From: Clostridia bacterium | GTDB lineage: Bacteria > Bacillota > DSM-12270 > Thermacetogeniales > Thermacetogeniaceae | Direction: 5' to 3' | DNA: 64,000 nt | NCBI GenBank assembly: GCA_902812385.1 | Contig: CADDZD010000003.1 | Location: 28,598-92,597 of the forward strand | In this document: positions 44,919 through 53,189 of the stretch, piece by piece | Layout: each line of letters opens with the position of its first letter | Position numbering within the stretch: position 1 is the stretch's first letter | Made by a program: the position numbers and the translations under genes | Notes under the pieces: generated by a model | Told to the model about the DNA's origin: nothing | Database searches by the model: none | Seen by the model: only the letters and a program-made list of their open reading frames with translations

Positions 44919-45425
44919 TTAGCTATTTGCCAGTTTCTTCACCCATTCAGGACAGTCTGATCTTGGTGAAGCAAATTTTAACCATTGATAAATCCGGTCC
45001 GGCAGAAGAATTCGCCGATCTTGTAAGCCAGGCGCTGCTGTTTGCGCTAAACCGAAAAAAAGAATGCAGCCGGCCTTCACGCCGGGCTCGGACTCGATGT
45101 CGTCAGATGTGGGCCTGCAGTTCCCCAGCATCTCAGAGAGCCTTTTGAGGGACTCGATGCAGTCCTCTATTGTCGGCTTATACTCCTGGCCTCGGAGATA
45201 CCTGTATTTCAAGCGGAGGGACACTTTTGCAACAGGAAACCCGGCGGCCCGAAGAGCTTCGTTCCAGGACCCGAACACGGCGTAAAACCTCTGCTGGCAG
45301 TTGAAGTCCGACTGCCTCGGAACGCGCCCCAGTTCGGCCGCTTTATTTTTGATCTTCTGTATGAGGATTTGTTTGACTTTGTTTTCCGCTTCTAACGCCA
45401 ATTGATCTACTACCACCGTTATCAC
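44919..45425 (-). CDS. Protein with homing-endonuclease-associated repeat
   Basis: The product is 168 residues from a GTG start. Residues 25-62 (KNKAAELGRVPRQSDF and VFGSWNEALRAAGF) match the helix-turn-helix repeat found next to HNH homing endonucleases. A second weaker copy may lie at about 85-115 (YKPTIEDCIESLKRLSE). No HNH or other nuclease motif is present. It is probably a small DNA-binding protein of phage or ICE origin. It is the last gene before the intact attP. Confidence 0.6.
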   Translation of the reverse strand: MITVVVDQLALEAENKVKQILIQKIKNKAAELGRVPRQSDFNCQQRFYAVFGSWNEALRAAGFPVAKVSLRLKYRYLRGQEYKPTIEDCIESLKRLSEMLGNCRPTSDDIESEPGVKAGCILFFGLAQTAAPGLQDRRILLPDRIYQWLKFASPRSDCPEWVKKLANS

Positions 45426-45496
45426 CCCAAAAAAAGCGGCTCCACCCTGAAACGAGCGGAACCGCTTCTGGCAGCATAATGCATATCTGTTGTTTA

Positions 45497-45554
45497 TTAC
45501 CGCGCAGGCATAGTCTTTAGATTTTCAAGTTCAAAGACTATGCCTGCGCGGTAA
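45497..45554. other. Probable intact attP of the serine recombinase
   Basis: Two 22-base arms, 45497-45518 and 45533-45554, are perfect inverted repeats (TTACCGCGCAGG... and ...CCTGCGCGGTAA) around a 14-bp centre. The centre differs at only three positions from the junction centre beside sigK. The dyad axis falls on a TC/GA dinucleotide inside the shared TTTCA. The site lies 40 bp beyond the 3' end of recombinase copy 2, the normal place for attP of a large serine integrase. Confidence 0.8.
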
Positions 45555-45593
45555 TTATTGTAAGTACCGTCTTTCCCAAACCCCTTCTCAGTT

Positions 45594-47135
45594 CTATTTC
45601 TGGAGGGGCAAAGATGAAAACAGATCCGGGATCTTCAGGGTAATGGTAAGGGAAACGCCGTCCAAGGATCTGGCCGGAGGACCGGGGAGGGGCCGGCCCG
45701 AGAGGAGCACCTGTGCGATCATTGACCTCACGACCGCCCGCTTTTCTTCCAAGGCAAGCCCGTCGAGATGCTCAAGAACATATACGGCCAGGTTCTTAAA
45801 GCTTTCCAGCCCAGCGACAGTGTTACTCCTCTCCCGCAGGTTTGCTTCAAGCTCTTTTTTTCTCAGCTCAAGCTTCACTTTCCTGTACTTGAGTTCGCCC
45901 AGCTTCTTTTTGGCCTTCCCGTCCAGATCGAGCAAGCCCGAAGCCAGAGCGTCCAGCATCGCCTCCCGGCCTCTATCAACTTCTTTTATGTGGTTCTCGA
46001 CGAGTTCCAGCTCCCGCTTCAGATCTCCTGGATTTTTCTCGTGAGATGCCGCTTCTTTTGCGATAAGATCGGGATGATAAAGATATGTCTTAATCTGCTC
46101 CCAGACCAGGTTTTCCAGAAGATCGGCCAGTATCGCCTTGGGCGGCCTGCACCCCGGGTTCCTCGATACGCTTCTTGAGCGGCGACAGGTGTAGCGGCGG
46201 TCCGGCTTGCCCCAGGATCTGATATAAGCTCCGACCATGGGGTTGCCGCAGTCGGAGCACGTCAATATGCCCGACAGCAGGTAATTCCTTTTTCCCTTCT
46301 TTACCCAGAGGCGCCTTCCCTCCGCTACCTTCTCCTGAGCCTGCTCCCATAACGCCGGATCAACTATGGCGGGAACGTGGACCGTCACCACATTTTCAGG
46401 CTGGCGCGGCTTATTGTTCGACCAGTCGAACTTGCCGTACTTCCATTCTCCCTTGTAGACCGGATTGACAAGGATCTGCCTCACCACCTGCCTGTGCCAG
46501 AAGCCCCTTCTCTTTCTCGTCGGCACTCCCATATCGTTCAGGCGGGCGGCAACCCCGGAGATGCCGATGTCCTCAGCGACGTACCAGCGGTAGATCTTCT
46601 TGACGACATCCGCCTCATCCCTGTTTATGCCCACCCGCCCCGCTTCCTTATCGTATGTATAGCCATACACGTAGAAACCGGTAGGAATCCCTCCCTGTCG
46701 CGCCTTCTGAAACTTGCCGCGCACCATCCTCTCTTTTATCTTCTCTCTTTCGTATTCGGCAACCGCCCCTTTGATGGAATAAAACAACCTGCCTTCAGGA
46801 GTATCCTTCCAATCGAAATCCAGGAACTCCAGCTTTACTCCCGCTTTCTCAAACTCCTCCGTAAGCAACAGTTGGTGCGCCAGTTTTCGGCTCAGCCGGT
46901 CGGGGTCCCGAACAATAATACAGTCAACCCGCCCCGAGCGCACCACCTCTCTGAGGGCTTCAAGGCCGGGCCTGTCCAGCACGGCTCCAGAAACCCCTTC
47001 ATCCGCAAACACCCTGATTTCGTCGGCCTGAAGCTCTTTCGCCCTCTTCATGCAAGCGCTTTTCTGTTCGGCCAGGCTGTAACCCTGCTGGGCCTGCTCT
47101 TCGGTGCTCACGCGGATATAGATCGCAGCCAGCAT
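45594..47135 (-). CDS. Large serine recombinase, SpoIVCA-like, copy 2
   Basis: The product is 513 residues, the same length as copy 1 with roughly one residue in ten different by eye. Ser10 in YIRVSTEEQ, the IVRDPDRLSRK motif, the zinc ribbon and the coiled coil are all intact, so both copies look functional. Most differences lie in the coiled coil and the C-terminal tail (RPLPGPPARSLDG versus RPTPGHPARSMDG), a region that influences att-site choice in this family. It has the complete attP at its 3' side, whereas copy 1 has the chimeric site. Confidence 0.93.
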   Translation of the reverse strand: MLAAIYIRVSTEEQAQQGYSLAEQKSACMKRAKELQADEIRVFADEGVSGAVLDRPGLEALREVVRSGRVDCIIVRDPDRLSRKLAHQLLLTEEFEKAGVKLEFLDFDWKDTPEGRLFYSIKGAVAEYEREKIKERMVRGKFQKARQGGIPTGFYVYGYTYDKEAGRVGINRDEADVVKKIYRWYVAEDIGISGVAARLNDMGVPTRKRRGFWHRQVVRQILVNPVYKGEWKYGKFDWSNNKPRQPENVVTVHVPAIVDPALWEQAQEKVAEGRRLWVKKGKRNYLLSGILTCSDCGNPMVGAYIRSWGKPDRRYTCRRSRSVSRNPGCRPPKAILADLLENLVWEQIKTYLYHPDLIAKEAASHEKNPGDLKRELELVENHIKEVDRGREAMLDALASGLLDLDGKAKKKLGELKYRKVKLELRKKELEANLRERSNTVAGLESFKNLAVYVLEHLDGLALEEKRAVVRSMIAQVLLSGRPLPGPPARSLDGVSLTITLKIPDLFSSLPLQK

Positions 47136-47354
47136 TTATTCCCGAGCACCTCTCCAAGCCGTTCCCGTTTGACCGCCGTTTTTCAGCCCCAGCACCAAAT
47201 ACAGCACGCCTCGCTCTCTGCGTTCCTTTTCTTCCAGAACTTTTTTCACAAGAAACCGCACCGCGTGTTTGAGGCCGTCACCTCCGACGAAGACCACCCT
47301 CACTATTGGTTTGTTTTGGTTTTCTTTTCTCCGGTTTTTTGCTTTCGGCTCCAA
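47136..47354 (-). CDS. Small basic protein upstream of recombinase, copy 2
   Basis: The product is 72 residues, nearly the same as the product at 40134-40352. It keeps the TTG start, the AAGGAGG box and the direct junction TAA-ATG with the recombinase. PIVRVVFVGGDGLKHAVRFL and VLYLVLGLKNGGQTGT are conserved. Conservation of start, RBS and reading frame in both copies supports real translation. Confidence 0.7.
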   Translation of the reverse strand: MEPKAKNRRKENQNKPIVRVVFVGGDGLKHAVRFLVKKVLEEKERRERGVLYLVLGLKNGGQTGTAWRGARE

Positions 47355-47709
47355 AGGTGTATGCCTCCTTCTTGTGATCTCTATTCCGGCTACGGTTTGT
47401 CCTACAACAGGGAGATAACGGAAACCCGCGGGAACCCTCGATGATTCTTCTGTCTTCTGTCGAGATCGAGAGCGTCGGCCCGCTGGACATAGCGGAGTTC
47501 AACGATGCCTGCTGAACGCGGCCAGAAGCCCAGACCTCAAACCTGCGCCCCTCTTGTGCTTTTTCTACAATTGCACCTATTTTGCGTAACAGTACAGGCA
47601 CTGGTGGGGGCACCGCCAGCCGCCCCGGCTGCGGTAAACTCCCACTCCGCCGCTTCTCCCCCCGCTTCAAAAACTCCACCAACAAATAAGCCTTTTCGTC
47701 CTTCGCCAT
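47278..47709 (-). CDS. Unknown protein truncated by the cassette boundary
   Basis: An ATG with AAGGAG upstream opens MAKDEKAYLLVEFLKRGEKR. About 95 residues are unique sequence; at 47425 the frame enters the duplicated cassette and the rest to 47278 is out-of-context translation. The original C-terminus is therefore lost. No family is recognised; a Pro-rich middle (PQPGRLAVPPPVPVLL) precedes a basic helical part. Confidence 0.4.
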   Translation of the reverse strand: MAKDEKAYLLVEFLKRGEKRRSGSLPQPGRLAVPPPVPVLLRKIGAIVEKAQEGRRFEVWASGRVQQASLNSAMSSGPTLSISTEDRRIIEGSRGFPLSPCCRTNRSRNRDHKKEAYTFGAESKKPEKRKPKQTNSEGGLRRR

Positions 47710-47769
47710 CTGAACTCCTTGGGGTTCTTCGGTTGGGTGATTTTTGTAGTATTTTGTCGAAATGGTAGT

Positions 47770-47780
47770 CATGGTATAAT
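47770..47780 (+). promoter_or_regulatory. Possible extended -10 promoter for the plus-strand trio
   Basis: CATGGTATAAT contains a consensus TATAAT preceded by TG at the extended position. A TTGTCG lies 15 bp further upstream. It sits about 50 bp before the ATG at 47832 and faces the right way. Confidence 0.5.
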
Positions 47781-47831
47781 TCAAGCGATGTGGATGATAA
47801 GGACAAATTATATATAGCACGGTGGTTAGGT

Positions 47832-48812
47832 ATGCCTCGCAGGAAAAAGTCTCTCACATTGAAGGCATTTATTAAGAAAATATTTGGCTTTATTCTGTTC
47901 AACATCATTTTTTTTCTCGTAACTTCACCTTTCATCGCTATCTACGGCCCCTTCAAAAACGTGAAAAACGCTGTAGTAGAAGCTGTGGCCACATCTATGC
48001 ACCATAATCTGTTGACTTACTTTATGAGCCGGGATCAGGTCAACCGCATAATTGCCAGAGCGCAGAATGTAGCCGGGAATAGAGAAGAGAAACCGGTTAG
48101 TTACAGGTTCAGTAACCACCATGACACGGAGGTTAAACTGACACGGATTCAGGGGGCCAGATTTAAAGGATATCTTCTTGAAATCCACGATCCAACCAGA
48201 GTTATGGTGGGGGTTGCAGAAAGCTTAGGAGAGAGAGGGCAAACAACCAGCGAAATTGCAAAACAATGCGGTGCTATCGCAGCCATCAACGCCGGCGGTT
48301 TTATCGATCCCAAGGGAACTGGCAACGGCGGTTTGCCCTATGGGGTTGTCATTCATAACGGCTGTTTTATCTTCGGCGGAGACATCAAAGGCAAAGTAGA
48401 TCTAGTTGGCTTTAATTATCACGGAGAGCTGATAGTTGGTCGCTATACCGTTAAAGAGATGAGGCTTATGGGGATCAAAGAAGGCATTTCTTTCGGTCCC
48501 CCACTGATTCTCAACGGGGAAAAACAGATCACGAAAGGCGACGGCGGCTGGGGGATAGGGCCGCGCACGGCGATAGGCCAGAAAAGAGACGGCAGTGTCC
48601 TAATGTTGGTTATTGACGGCAGGCAGCCGCAATATTCCCTGGGTGCCACGCTGCTGGATATTCAGAACATCTTGTACGATAATGGTGCTTATGTGGCGGC
48701 CAATCTTGACGGTGGTTCCAGTACCACCATGTTTTATAAGGGGAAGGTTATAAACAAACCCTGCGACCTGCTTGGAGAACGCTACATTCCAACTGCTATG
48801 GTTGTTATGTGA
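47832..48812 (+). CDS. Phosphodiester glycosidase family protein
   Basis: The product is 326 residues from the ATG at 47832; a GTG at 47790 would place the start almost at the predicted transcription start. An N-terminal membrane anchor (about 15-42) is followed by the NAGPA-type domain: GAIAAINAGGFIDPKGTGNGG, GPPLILNGEK, GIGPRTAIGQKRDG and AANLDGGSSTTMFY. Family members cleave sugar phosphodiesters such as uncovering-enzyme substrates or cell-wall polymers. It starts a plus-strand run with an anchored unknown and a polysaccharide deacetylase, which points to surface glycan processing. Confidence 0.88.
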   Translation: MPRRKKSLTLKAFIKKIFGFILFNIIFFLVTSPFIAIYGPFKNVKNAVVEAVATSMHHNLLTYFMSRDQVNRIIARAQNVAGNREEKPVSYRFSNHHDTEVKLTRIQGARFKGYLLEIHDPTRVMVGVAESLGERGQTTSEIAKQCGAIAAINAGGFIDPKGTGNGGLPYGVVIHNGCFIFGGDIKGKVDLVGFNYHGELIVGRYTVKEMRLMGIKEGISFGPPLILNGEKQITKGDGGWGIGPRTAIGQKRDGSVLMLVIDGRQPQYSLGATLLDIQNILYDNGAYVAANLDGGSSTTMFYKGKVINKPCDLLGERYIPTAMVVM

Positions 48813-48833
48813 TTGGGAAGGATCAAAAAAACC

Positions 48834-49694
48834 ATGAGAAGGTTCGCTATCTGGATGATATTAACAATCACCTTACAAATGATGGTCTATCTTTATTTGG
48901 ATCGGGTTGTATTCGTGCCTGCTGCGCCTTATTCCGAGCGCGCCGTAAGTGCTGAACATGCGCTTCCCGGCGGCACATATAACTATTCCCATGATAAATC
49001 CTGTTACGCAGTGGTTTCGGGGAGCAAAATCGGATTCTATGCAGCCGCTGACAACAAATTGTTGCGTGAAATTAAATTAAGAAGCGAAGAGAGCCTTTCC
49101 TATTTTTCCTGGCTCCCGGATAAGAATATCGCCTTGCTTGGGATTAACCGATTGGAGCGGAGAGGTAGTTCGGTTGTCCTCAAACAGATAGACCTGGAAA
49201 CAAACAGCCATCCCATCGAACCCAAGATTAGCGGCTTAATGAGAGGCACTAGAATCAGCGGTGTCGCTTACTCCTCTGAGACCAACGTGATTTATATATT
49301 GGTTAAAAATGGTGTGAATTCCGCCGTCTTTCGCACCGATGCCAATAACCACCTCAGGAGCGTGCATACAGGATATTATCACATTGGGAAGATTGCCAGT
49401 CTGAATCGGTATGATCTGCTCTTATTCGACAACCTTGACAATAATAGTGTTTATGCTCTTGACTTTGTAAGGGGAAAAAGAGAGAGGATAACACCTCCCA
49501 AAGGTAAATATACGCTTATAGGGGTAGACATGAACGATAATATTTATATTGGCAGATTAAACGACCATAAGCTTGTCGACACTATTTTGGTTGGCAAGTT
49601 TAATGGTGATTTCCACGAATATAGAAAACTGGGTTATCCTTACCCGGAGGATTCAATTAAAGTAACATATAACGGTAAATTGCTCTTCACTTAA
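48834..49694 (+). CDS. Membrane-anchored beta-propeller-like protein of unknown function
   Basis: The product is about 286 residues from the ATG at 48834 (GGAAGG upstream); a TTG at 48813 would add seven. A single N-terminal hydrophobic segment (about 5-25) is followed by an extracytoplasmic domain made of repeated short beta units (IGFYAAADNKLL, YSSETNVIYILV, DMNDNIYIGRL), consistent with a propeller. No family was recognised. Position between a phosphodiester glycosidase and a NodB deacetylase suggests a scaffold or sensor for a cell-surface polymer. Base composition is AT-richer than the core genes. Confidence 0.65.
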   Translation: MRRFAIWMILTITLQMMVYLYLDRVVFVPAAPYSERAVSAEHALPGGTYNYSHDKSCYAVVSGSKIGFYAAADNKLLREIKLRSEESLSYFSWLPDKNIALLGINRLERRGSSVVLKQIDLETNSHPIEPKISGLMRGTRISGVAYSSETNVIYILVKNGVNSAVFRTDANNHLRSVHTGYYHIGKIASLNRYDLLLFDNLDNNSVYALDFVRGKRERITPPKGKYTLIGVDMNDNIYIGRLNDHKLVDTILVGKFNGDFHEYRKLGYPYPEDSIKVTYNGKLLFT

Positions 49695-49740
49695 TTGATT
49701 CCTTGTGGCGCCTCATGCATGACACCGGAGGGAGAGATCC

Positions 49741-50742
49741 ATGGAGGGAAAAGGAGAAGGGTTGCGAAAAGATCTGTTGCTACTGCTTATAGTCGGCTTG
49801 ATCCTCGGTAGTATCTTCATGCCTTTCTTGCACAGGACGAGGATTGCCCATGCCAGACATGACATCGTACGGAGAGGTTATGCCGCGAATTACGCTGTAA
49901 GGGTGAAAGAACAACAGCCGGCAGGACATCCTGTTTACTACCGGGATGGCGTGATCGTCCTGATGTATCATAATATCAACCCTCAGGCTGGCGGAAGCGG
50001 GACGATTACCCCGGAGCGTTTTAAGAGCGAACTGGTCATGTTGAAGCAAAAGGGGTTCAACTTTATAAGCGCTTCGCAGTTGGCGGCTTTCCTTGACCGG
50101 CATGCAGATGTTCCCCCCAATGCCATTCTCTTGAGCTTTGACGACGGCTACGAGGGAACCTATCGGTATGCCTTGCCCGTGCTCAGGGAAGAGCACGCCC
50201 CGGCGGTGCTTTTTATCATCGAAGGATTCATGGGAACAAGACAGGGGATGCTTACCTGGCCGCAGGTTGAGTCGCTGGAGAAAAGCGGTCTGGTAACTAT
50301 CGGTGGCCACACCTTTGACCAGCATTACCGGATCCCGGGAAACCGCAAGGTTCCCCTGATACCGGTAACGGTAACCCCAATCACGCGTCAGAAAACCGGG
50401 AAAAAGGAGACCGCTGCTGAATACGAAGACAGGATGCTTTCGGACAGCATTCAAGCGCAGCATATTTTGTACTCCAAACTCGGCCATACCACACCCTACT
50501 TTGCCTATCCTTACGGGGCTTACACACCACAGCTTGTGAAGATCCTGCACTCCGCCGGATACCGCTATCTGTTCACTGTGATCAGAGGTATTAACACCAG
50601 GGGACAGGACCCGGCACACATTTACAGGATCAATGCAGGTTCCCCGTGGGTTTCACCGGGACGCCTTTATGCGACTATTAGGTATACGGTACTCGAATCA
50701 AAGATTCCCCACCACATGCCGGCCACCTGGATTCGATCCTGA
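49741..50742 (+). CDS. Polysaccharide deacetylase (NodB domain)
   Basis: The product is 333 residues. An N-terminal hydrophobic segment (about 11-30) serves as anchor or signal. The NodB motifs are visible: ILLSFDDGYEG (catalytic Asp pair), GGHTFDQH (metal-binding His pair) and FAYPYGAY. HMYHNINP-type residues (VLMYHNINP) precede them, as in PgaB/YadE-like enzymes. It deacetylates N-acetylglucosamine polymers at the cell surface. RBS GGAGGGAGAGATCC is strong. A gap of 100 bp follows before the converging metallo-hydrolase. Confidence 0.92.
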   Translation: MEGKGEGLRKDLLLLLIVGLILGSIFMPFLHRTRIAHARHDIVRRGYAANYAVRVKEQQPAGHPVYYRDGVIVLMYHNINPQAGGSGTITPERFKSELVMLKQKGFNFISASQLAAFLDRHADVPPNAILLSFDDGYEGTYRYALPVLREEHAPAVLFIIEGFMGTRQGMLTWPQVESLEKSGLVTIGGHTFDQHYRIPGNRKVPLIPVTVTPITRQKTGKKETAAEYEDRMLSDSIQAQHILYSKLGHTTPYFAYPYGAYTPQLVKILHSAGYRYLFTVIRGINTRGQDPAHIYRINAGSPWVSPGRLYATIRYTVLESKIPHHMPATWIRS

Positions 50743-50842
50743 ATAAAGCGGTGCCCTGCTTCCAGGTCTACCAGGAGAATCCTTATCAACCAAATTTGCT
50801 CGTTAAATAATTCCAGACTACCAATAGTGCGCTTTTAAATAT

Positions 50843-51799
50843 TTAGTTTTTTTCTCGGACTTTGTTAATACTGGCTGAGGAAGTTTGAAACTTTAGAACC
50901 CCGTTTTCAATAAATTCCCGTAGATATCCACAGTTGCAAAGGTAGGAGAGAAAAGCAGAAACAGTCGCCAGGATCAAATAATATTGGGTTCTATTTAAAG
51001 GCAGATCAAACCTTTCTACGACTCTTGCCACTATTTCTTCCCTGCTCCTTGAGCAATGGGCAACCGTAAGTACAAAATCCATTATCCTCTGGAATAATTC
51101 TCTGTTTCTGGTTACGGTAACGGCAAGATCCCCCACCAGGCCACCATGGGACAAGATAGCGTAGTTAAAGTTTGCATTTTCCAGGAAATCCAGCGTCTCC
51201 AGTTCCCTCCGCACGTCTGCAAGGTAATGAAATCGGAATTGCTTCATAATTGATGGGTCAATCAAGCTATCACCAAGAAAAGCTACCCCGTCAGGAGTTA
51301 CAATGCCTACCTGCCCCAGGGTGTGTCCGCCCAGGTCGATTATCTGGAACGAAACGCTATTAATGTTAATACGCCCCATTTCCACCGTATCTGTGACACA
51401 AGAAGGAGGAGCCATTAGATATCTGTTATTTATGAGAGTACGAGGCGGTAATGCGGAGTAGAAGGAATAAGGCACCAAAATAGGGTGTTGGATAAAAGCC
51501 GCCTCAAGCGGAGAGGTATAAGTTGGACATGAGCTTTGTTCCTGGATTATCCTGTTACCACCACAGTGATCGGGGTGGGCGTGCGTATTGAAGATCCCGT
51601 GTACCGTCAGACCATTTTCCCGAAGCAACTCGAGGGTCAATGTTGCATACTCGTTACCCGATCCAGTGTCCACAAGCAAACAGGATCTGTCAGGAAAAAC
51701 ATAAACTCCTGTAATACTGGGAGAGTCTACATAGTAAGTACTCCCGGCGATATGAACCAATCCCACCGGAGGTCGTTCCTCCTTTTTATGGTATAACAA
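50843..51799 (-). CDS. MBL-fold metallo-hydrolase
   Basis: The product is up to 318 residues. The metal motif THAHPDHCGGN (HxHxDH) is complete, and GGHTLGQVGIV, FLGDSLIDP and ILSHGGL supply further ligands. A C-terminal helical domain (about 225-300) could bind nucleic acid or substrate. An alternative GTG at 51766 has a better RBS (AAGGAGG) and would remove 11 residues. Substrate is unknown. The gene lies downstream of a decayed regulator in the same orientation. Confidence 0.85.
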   Translation of the reverse strand: MLYHKKEERPPVGLVHIAGSTYYVDSPSITGVYVFPDRSCLLVDTGSGNEYATLTLELLRENGLTVHGIFNTHAHPDHCGGNRIIQEQSSCPTYTSPLEAAFIQHPILVPYSFYSALPPRTLINNRYLMAPPSCVTDTVEMGRININSVSFQIIDLGGHTLGQVGIVTPDGVAFLGDSLIDPSIMKQFRFHYLADVRRELETLDFLENANFNYAILSHGGLVGDLAVTVTRNRELFQRIMDFVLTVAHCSRSREEIVARVVERFDLPLNRTQYYLILATVSAFLSYLCNCGYLREFIENGVLKFQTSSASINKVREKN

Positions 51800-51809
51800 C
51801 CATCATCTA

Positions 51810-52114
51810 ACACCATGTACTCTTGCCCGTGTGACGTTTACGTTTAAAGTGTTACCGCCTGCAGGGTATGCACAGTTCGTAACGACGGGTTTCTCAATTA
51901 AAACTCATGACCGGTACGCAAAACCTCGCGGTAAACAAACCCCTGCCGGTTCATAGAACTCCCGGTGCTGTTGCGATAGACATCGGTACCCGCTACCCGG
52001 ATCAGGTTATTATCCGCTATCTCCACATCATTTTTCAATACCGTGTTTCAATACCGCGGCAGTCGCGTCGGCAATTTGCTGAGCGTATTCCTGAATTTCC
52101 ATTAACTCACTCAC
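51810..52114 (-). pseudogene. Truncated sensory regulator N-terminus, inactivated by a 13-bp duplication
   Basis: From a GTG at 52114 with GGGGAGGT upstream the frame reads MEIQEYAQQIADATAAVLK and then stops. In another frame DVEIADNNLIRVAGTDVYR follows, up to GFVYREVLRTGHEF. A further shift gives VLIEKPVVTNCAYPAGG. The pattern resembles the N-terminal sensory domain of PAS/sigma-54-type activators. The first shift is caused by a 13-bp tandem duplication at 52033-52056: TTTCAATACCG occurs twice, and removing one unit restores the frame. No AAA+ domain remains. Confidence 0.65.
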
Positions 52115-52284
52115 GTCCGTAACCTCCCCTCTAGAGTTTATCCTGCCTTTTTCTCTTCCGGAAGGATACACGATCACGGACATTTTCAAACAGAGATTTT
52201 CTCCGCCAGCCGTGCCGAAACATTTTAATTTTTTTTGTCATGTTAATAAAGAGCTAGCTTCTGGCAACCGCAAAAAGGGTCTGT

Positions 52285-53175
52285 TTATCTCTCTTCAAGC
52301 TCATTCATCCTTTTTTCGATCTCCCTGGCGGTCGGTGTAACGGCAAGACCCGCCAAGGATGTTTCTTTAAGAGAAGCGGGTATGGCATCACCTATATCCT
52401 TCATGGCCTGAATTACCTCATCAAGAGGTATTTTGCTCTCGATCCCCGCCAGAGCCATGTCGGCTGCCAGCAAAGCAACCCCCGCCCCAATTGCATTTCT
52501 TTTGACACAGGGTATCTCCACCAGGCCGGCAACCGGATCGCACACCAGCCCCAGGAAGTTTTTGAGAGACAGTGCCCCTGCATTGGCTGCCTGGCGGGGT
52601 GTACCACCTGCCATTTCCGCCGCTGCCACCGCGGCCATGCAGGAGGCAGAACCGCACTCGGCCTGGCAACCGCTCTTTGCACCAGCTGTACCGGCATGCT
52701 CGTCGATGACCATACCCACCCCCGCTGCGGTGAAAAGGGCACTGATCACCGCATCTTCCGCAGCCCCGATTTCCTCGGCTACTGTAGATAGGACTGCGGG
52801 CAGGATCCCGCAGGATCCCGCCGTCGGTGCGGCCACTATTCTCCCCTGCGAAGCATTTACCACCGCCACTCCTATGGCCTTGGCCGCAGCCAAAACCGAA
52901 CCATACCCGGATAGGGGTTTGGCTTTCTCCATGTAACGAGTCAGCATGGTACCTTCTTCTCCCACAAGCCCGCTCAACGACCTGTTGCCCGGTTTTATGC
53001 CGACATCGAGGGATTCTTTCATAACCATCCAGTATTCCTTCATTTTTTGCCATATATTCTTCCGCTCTGTGCCCTGTAACCGCGCCTCCCGCTCCAGAAC
53101 CACCTGCCAGATGGGACAGCCTCTTTGCTCTGCCGCTGCAACCAGTTCGCTTATGGTGATCTTCCTTCTCATCAC
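52285..53175 (-). CDS. sdaAA: L-serine dehydratase alpha subunit, iron-sulfur type
   Basis: The product is 296 residues. Cysteine ligands for the [4Fe-4S] cluster are visible in SGCQAECGSASCMAA and LVCDPVAGLVEIPCVKRN. PTAGSCGILPAVL is the conserved substrate loop. The enzyme deaminates L-serine to pyruvate and ammonia and is oxygen-sensitive, consistent with an anaerobe. It follows sdaAB by 14 bp. With glyA and the gcv operon nearby it links glycine and serine degradation to pyruvate. Confidence 0.95.
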   Translation of the reverse strand: MMRRKITISELVAAAEQRGCPIWQVVLEREARLQGTERKNIWQKMKEYWMVMKESLDVGIKPGNRSLSGLVGEEGTMLTRYMEKAKPLSGYGSVLAAAKAIGVAVVNASQGRIVAAPTAGSCGILPAVLSTVAEEIGAAEDAVISALFTAAGVGMVIDEHAGTAGAKSGCQAECGSASCMAAVAAAEMAGGTPRQAANAGALSLKNFLGLVCDPVAGLVEIPCVKRNAIGAGVALLAADMALAGIESKIPLDEVIQAMKDIGDAIPASLKETSLAGLAVTPTAREIEKRMNELEER

Positions 53176-53189
53176 CGCACTTCCCCCGT

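Larger units (their letters stand above)
45531..47425. repeat. Recombinase cassette, copy 2 of the direct repeat
   Basis: This segment parallels 38528-40422: attP right arm, serine recombinase, 72-codon gene and the leader ending in GATAACGGAAAC. The copies share orientation and gene order but differ by scattered substitutions, so the duplication is not brand-new or the two came from sister elements. Confidence 0.9.
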
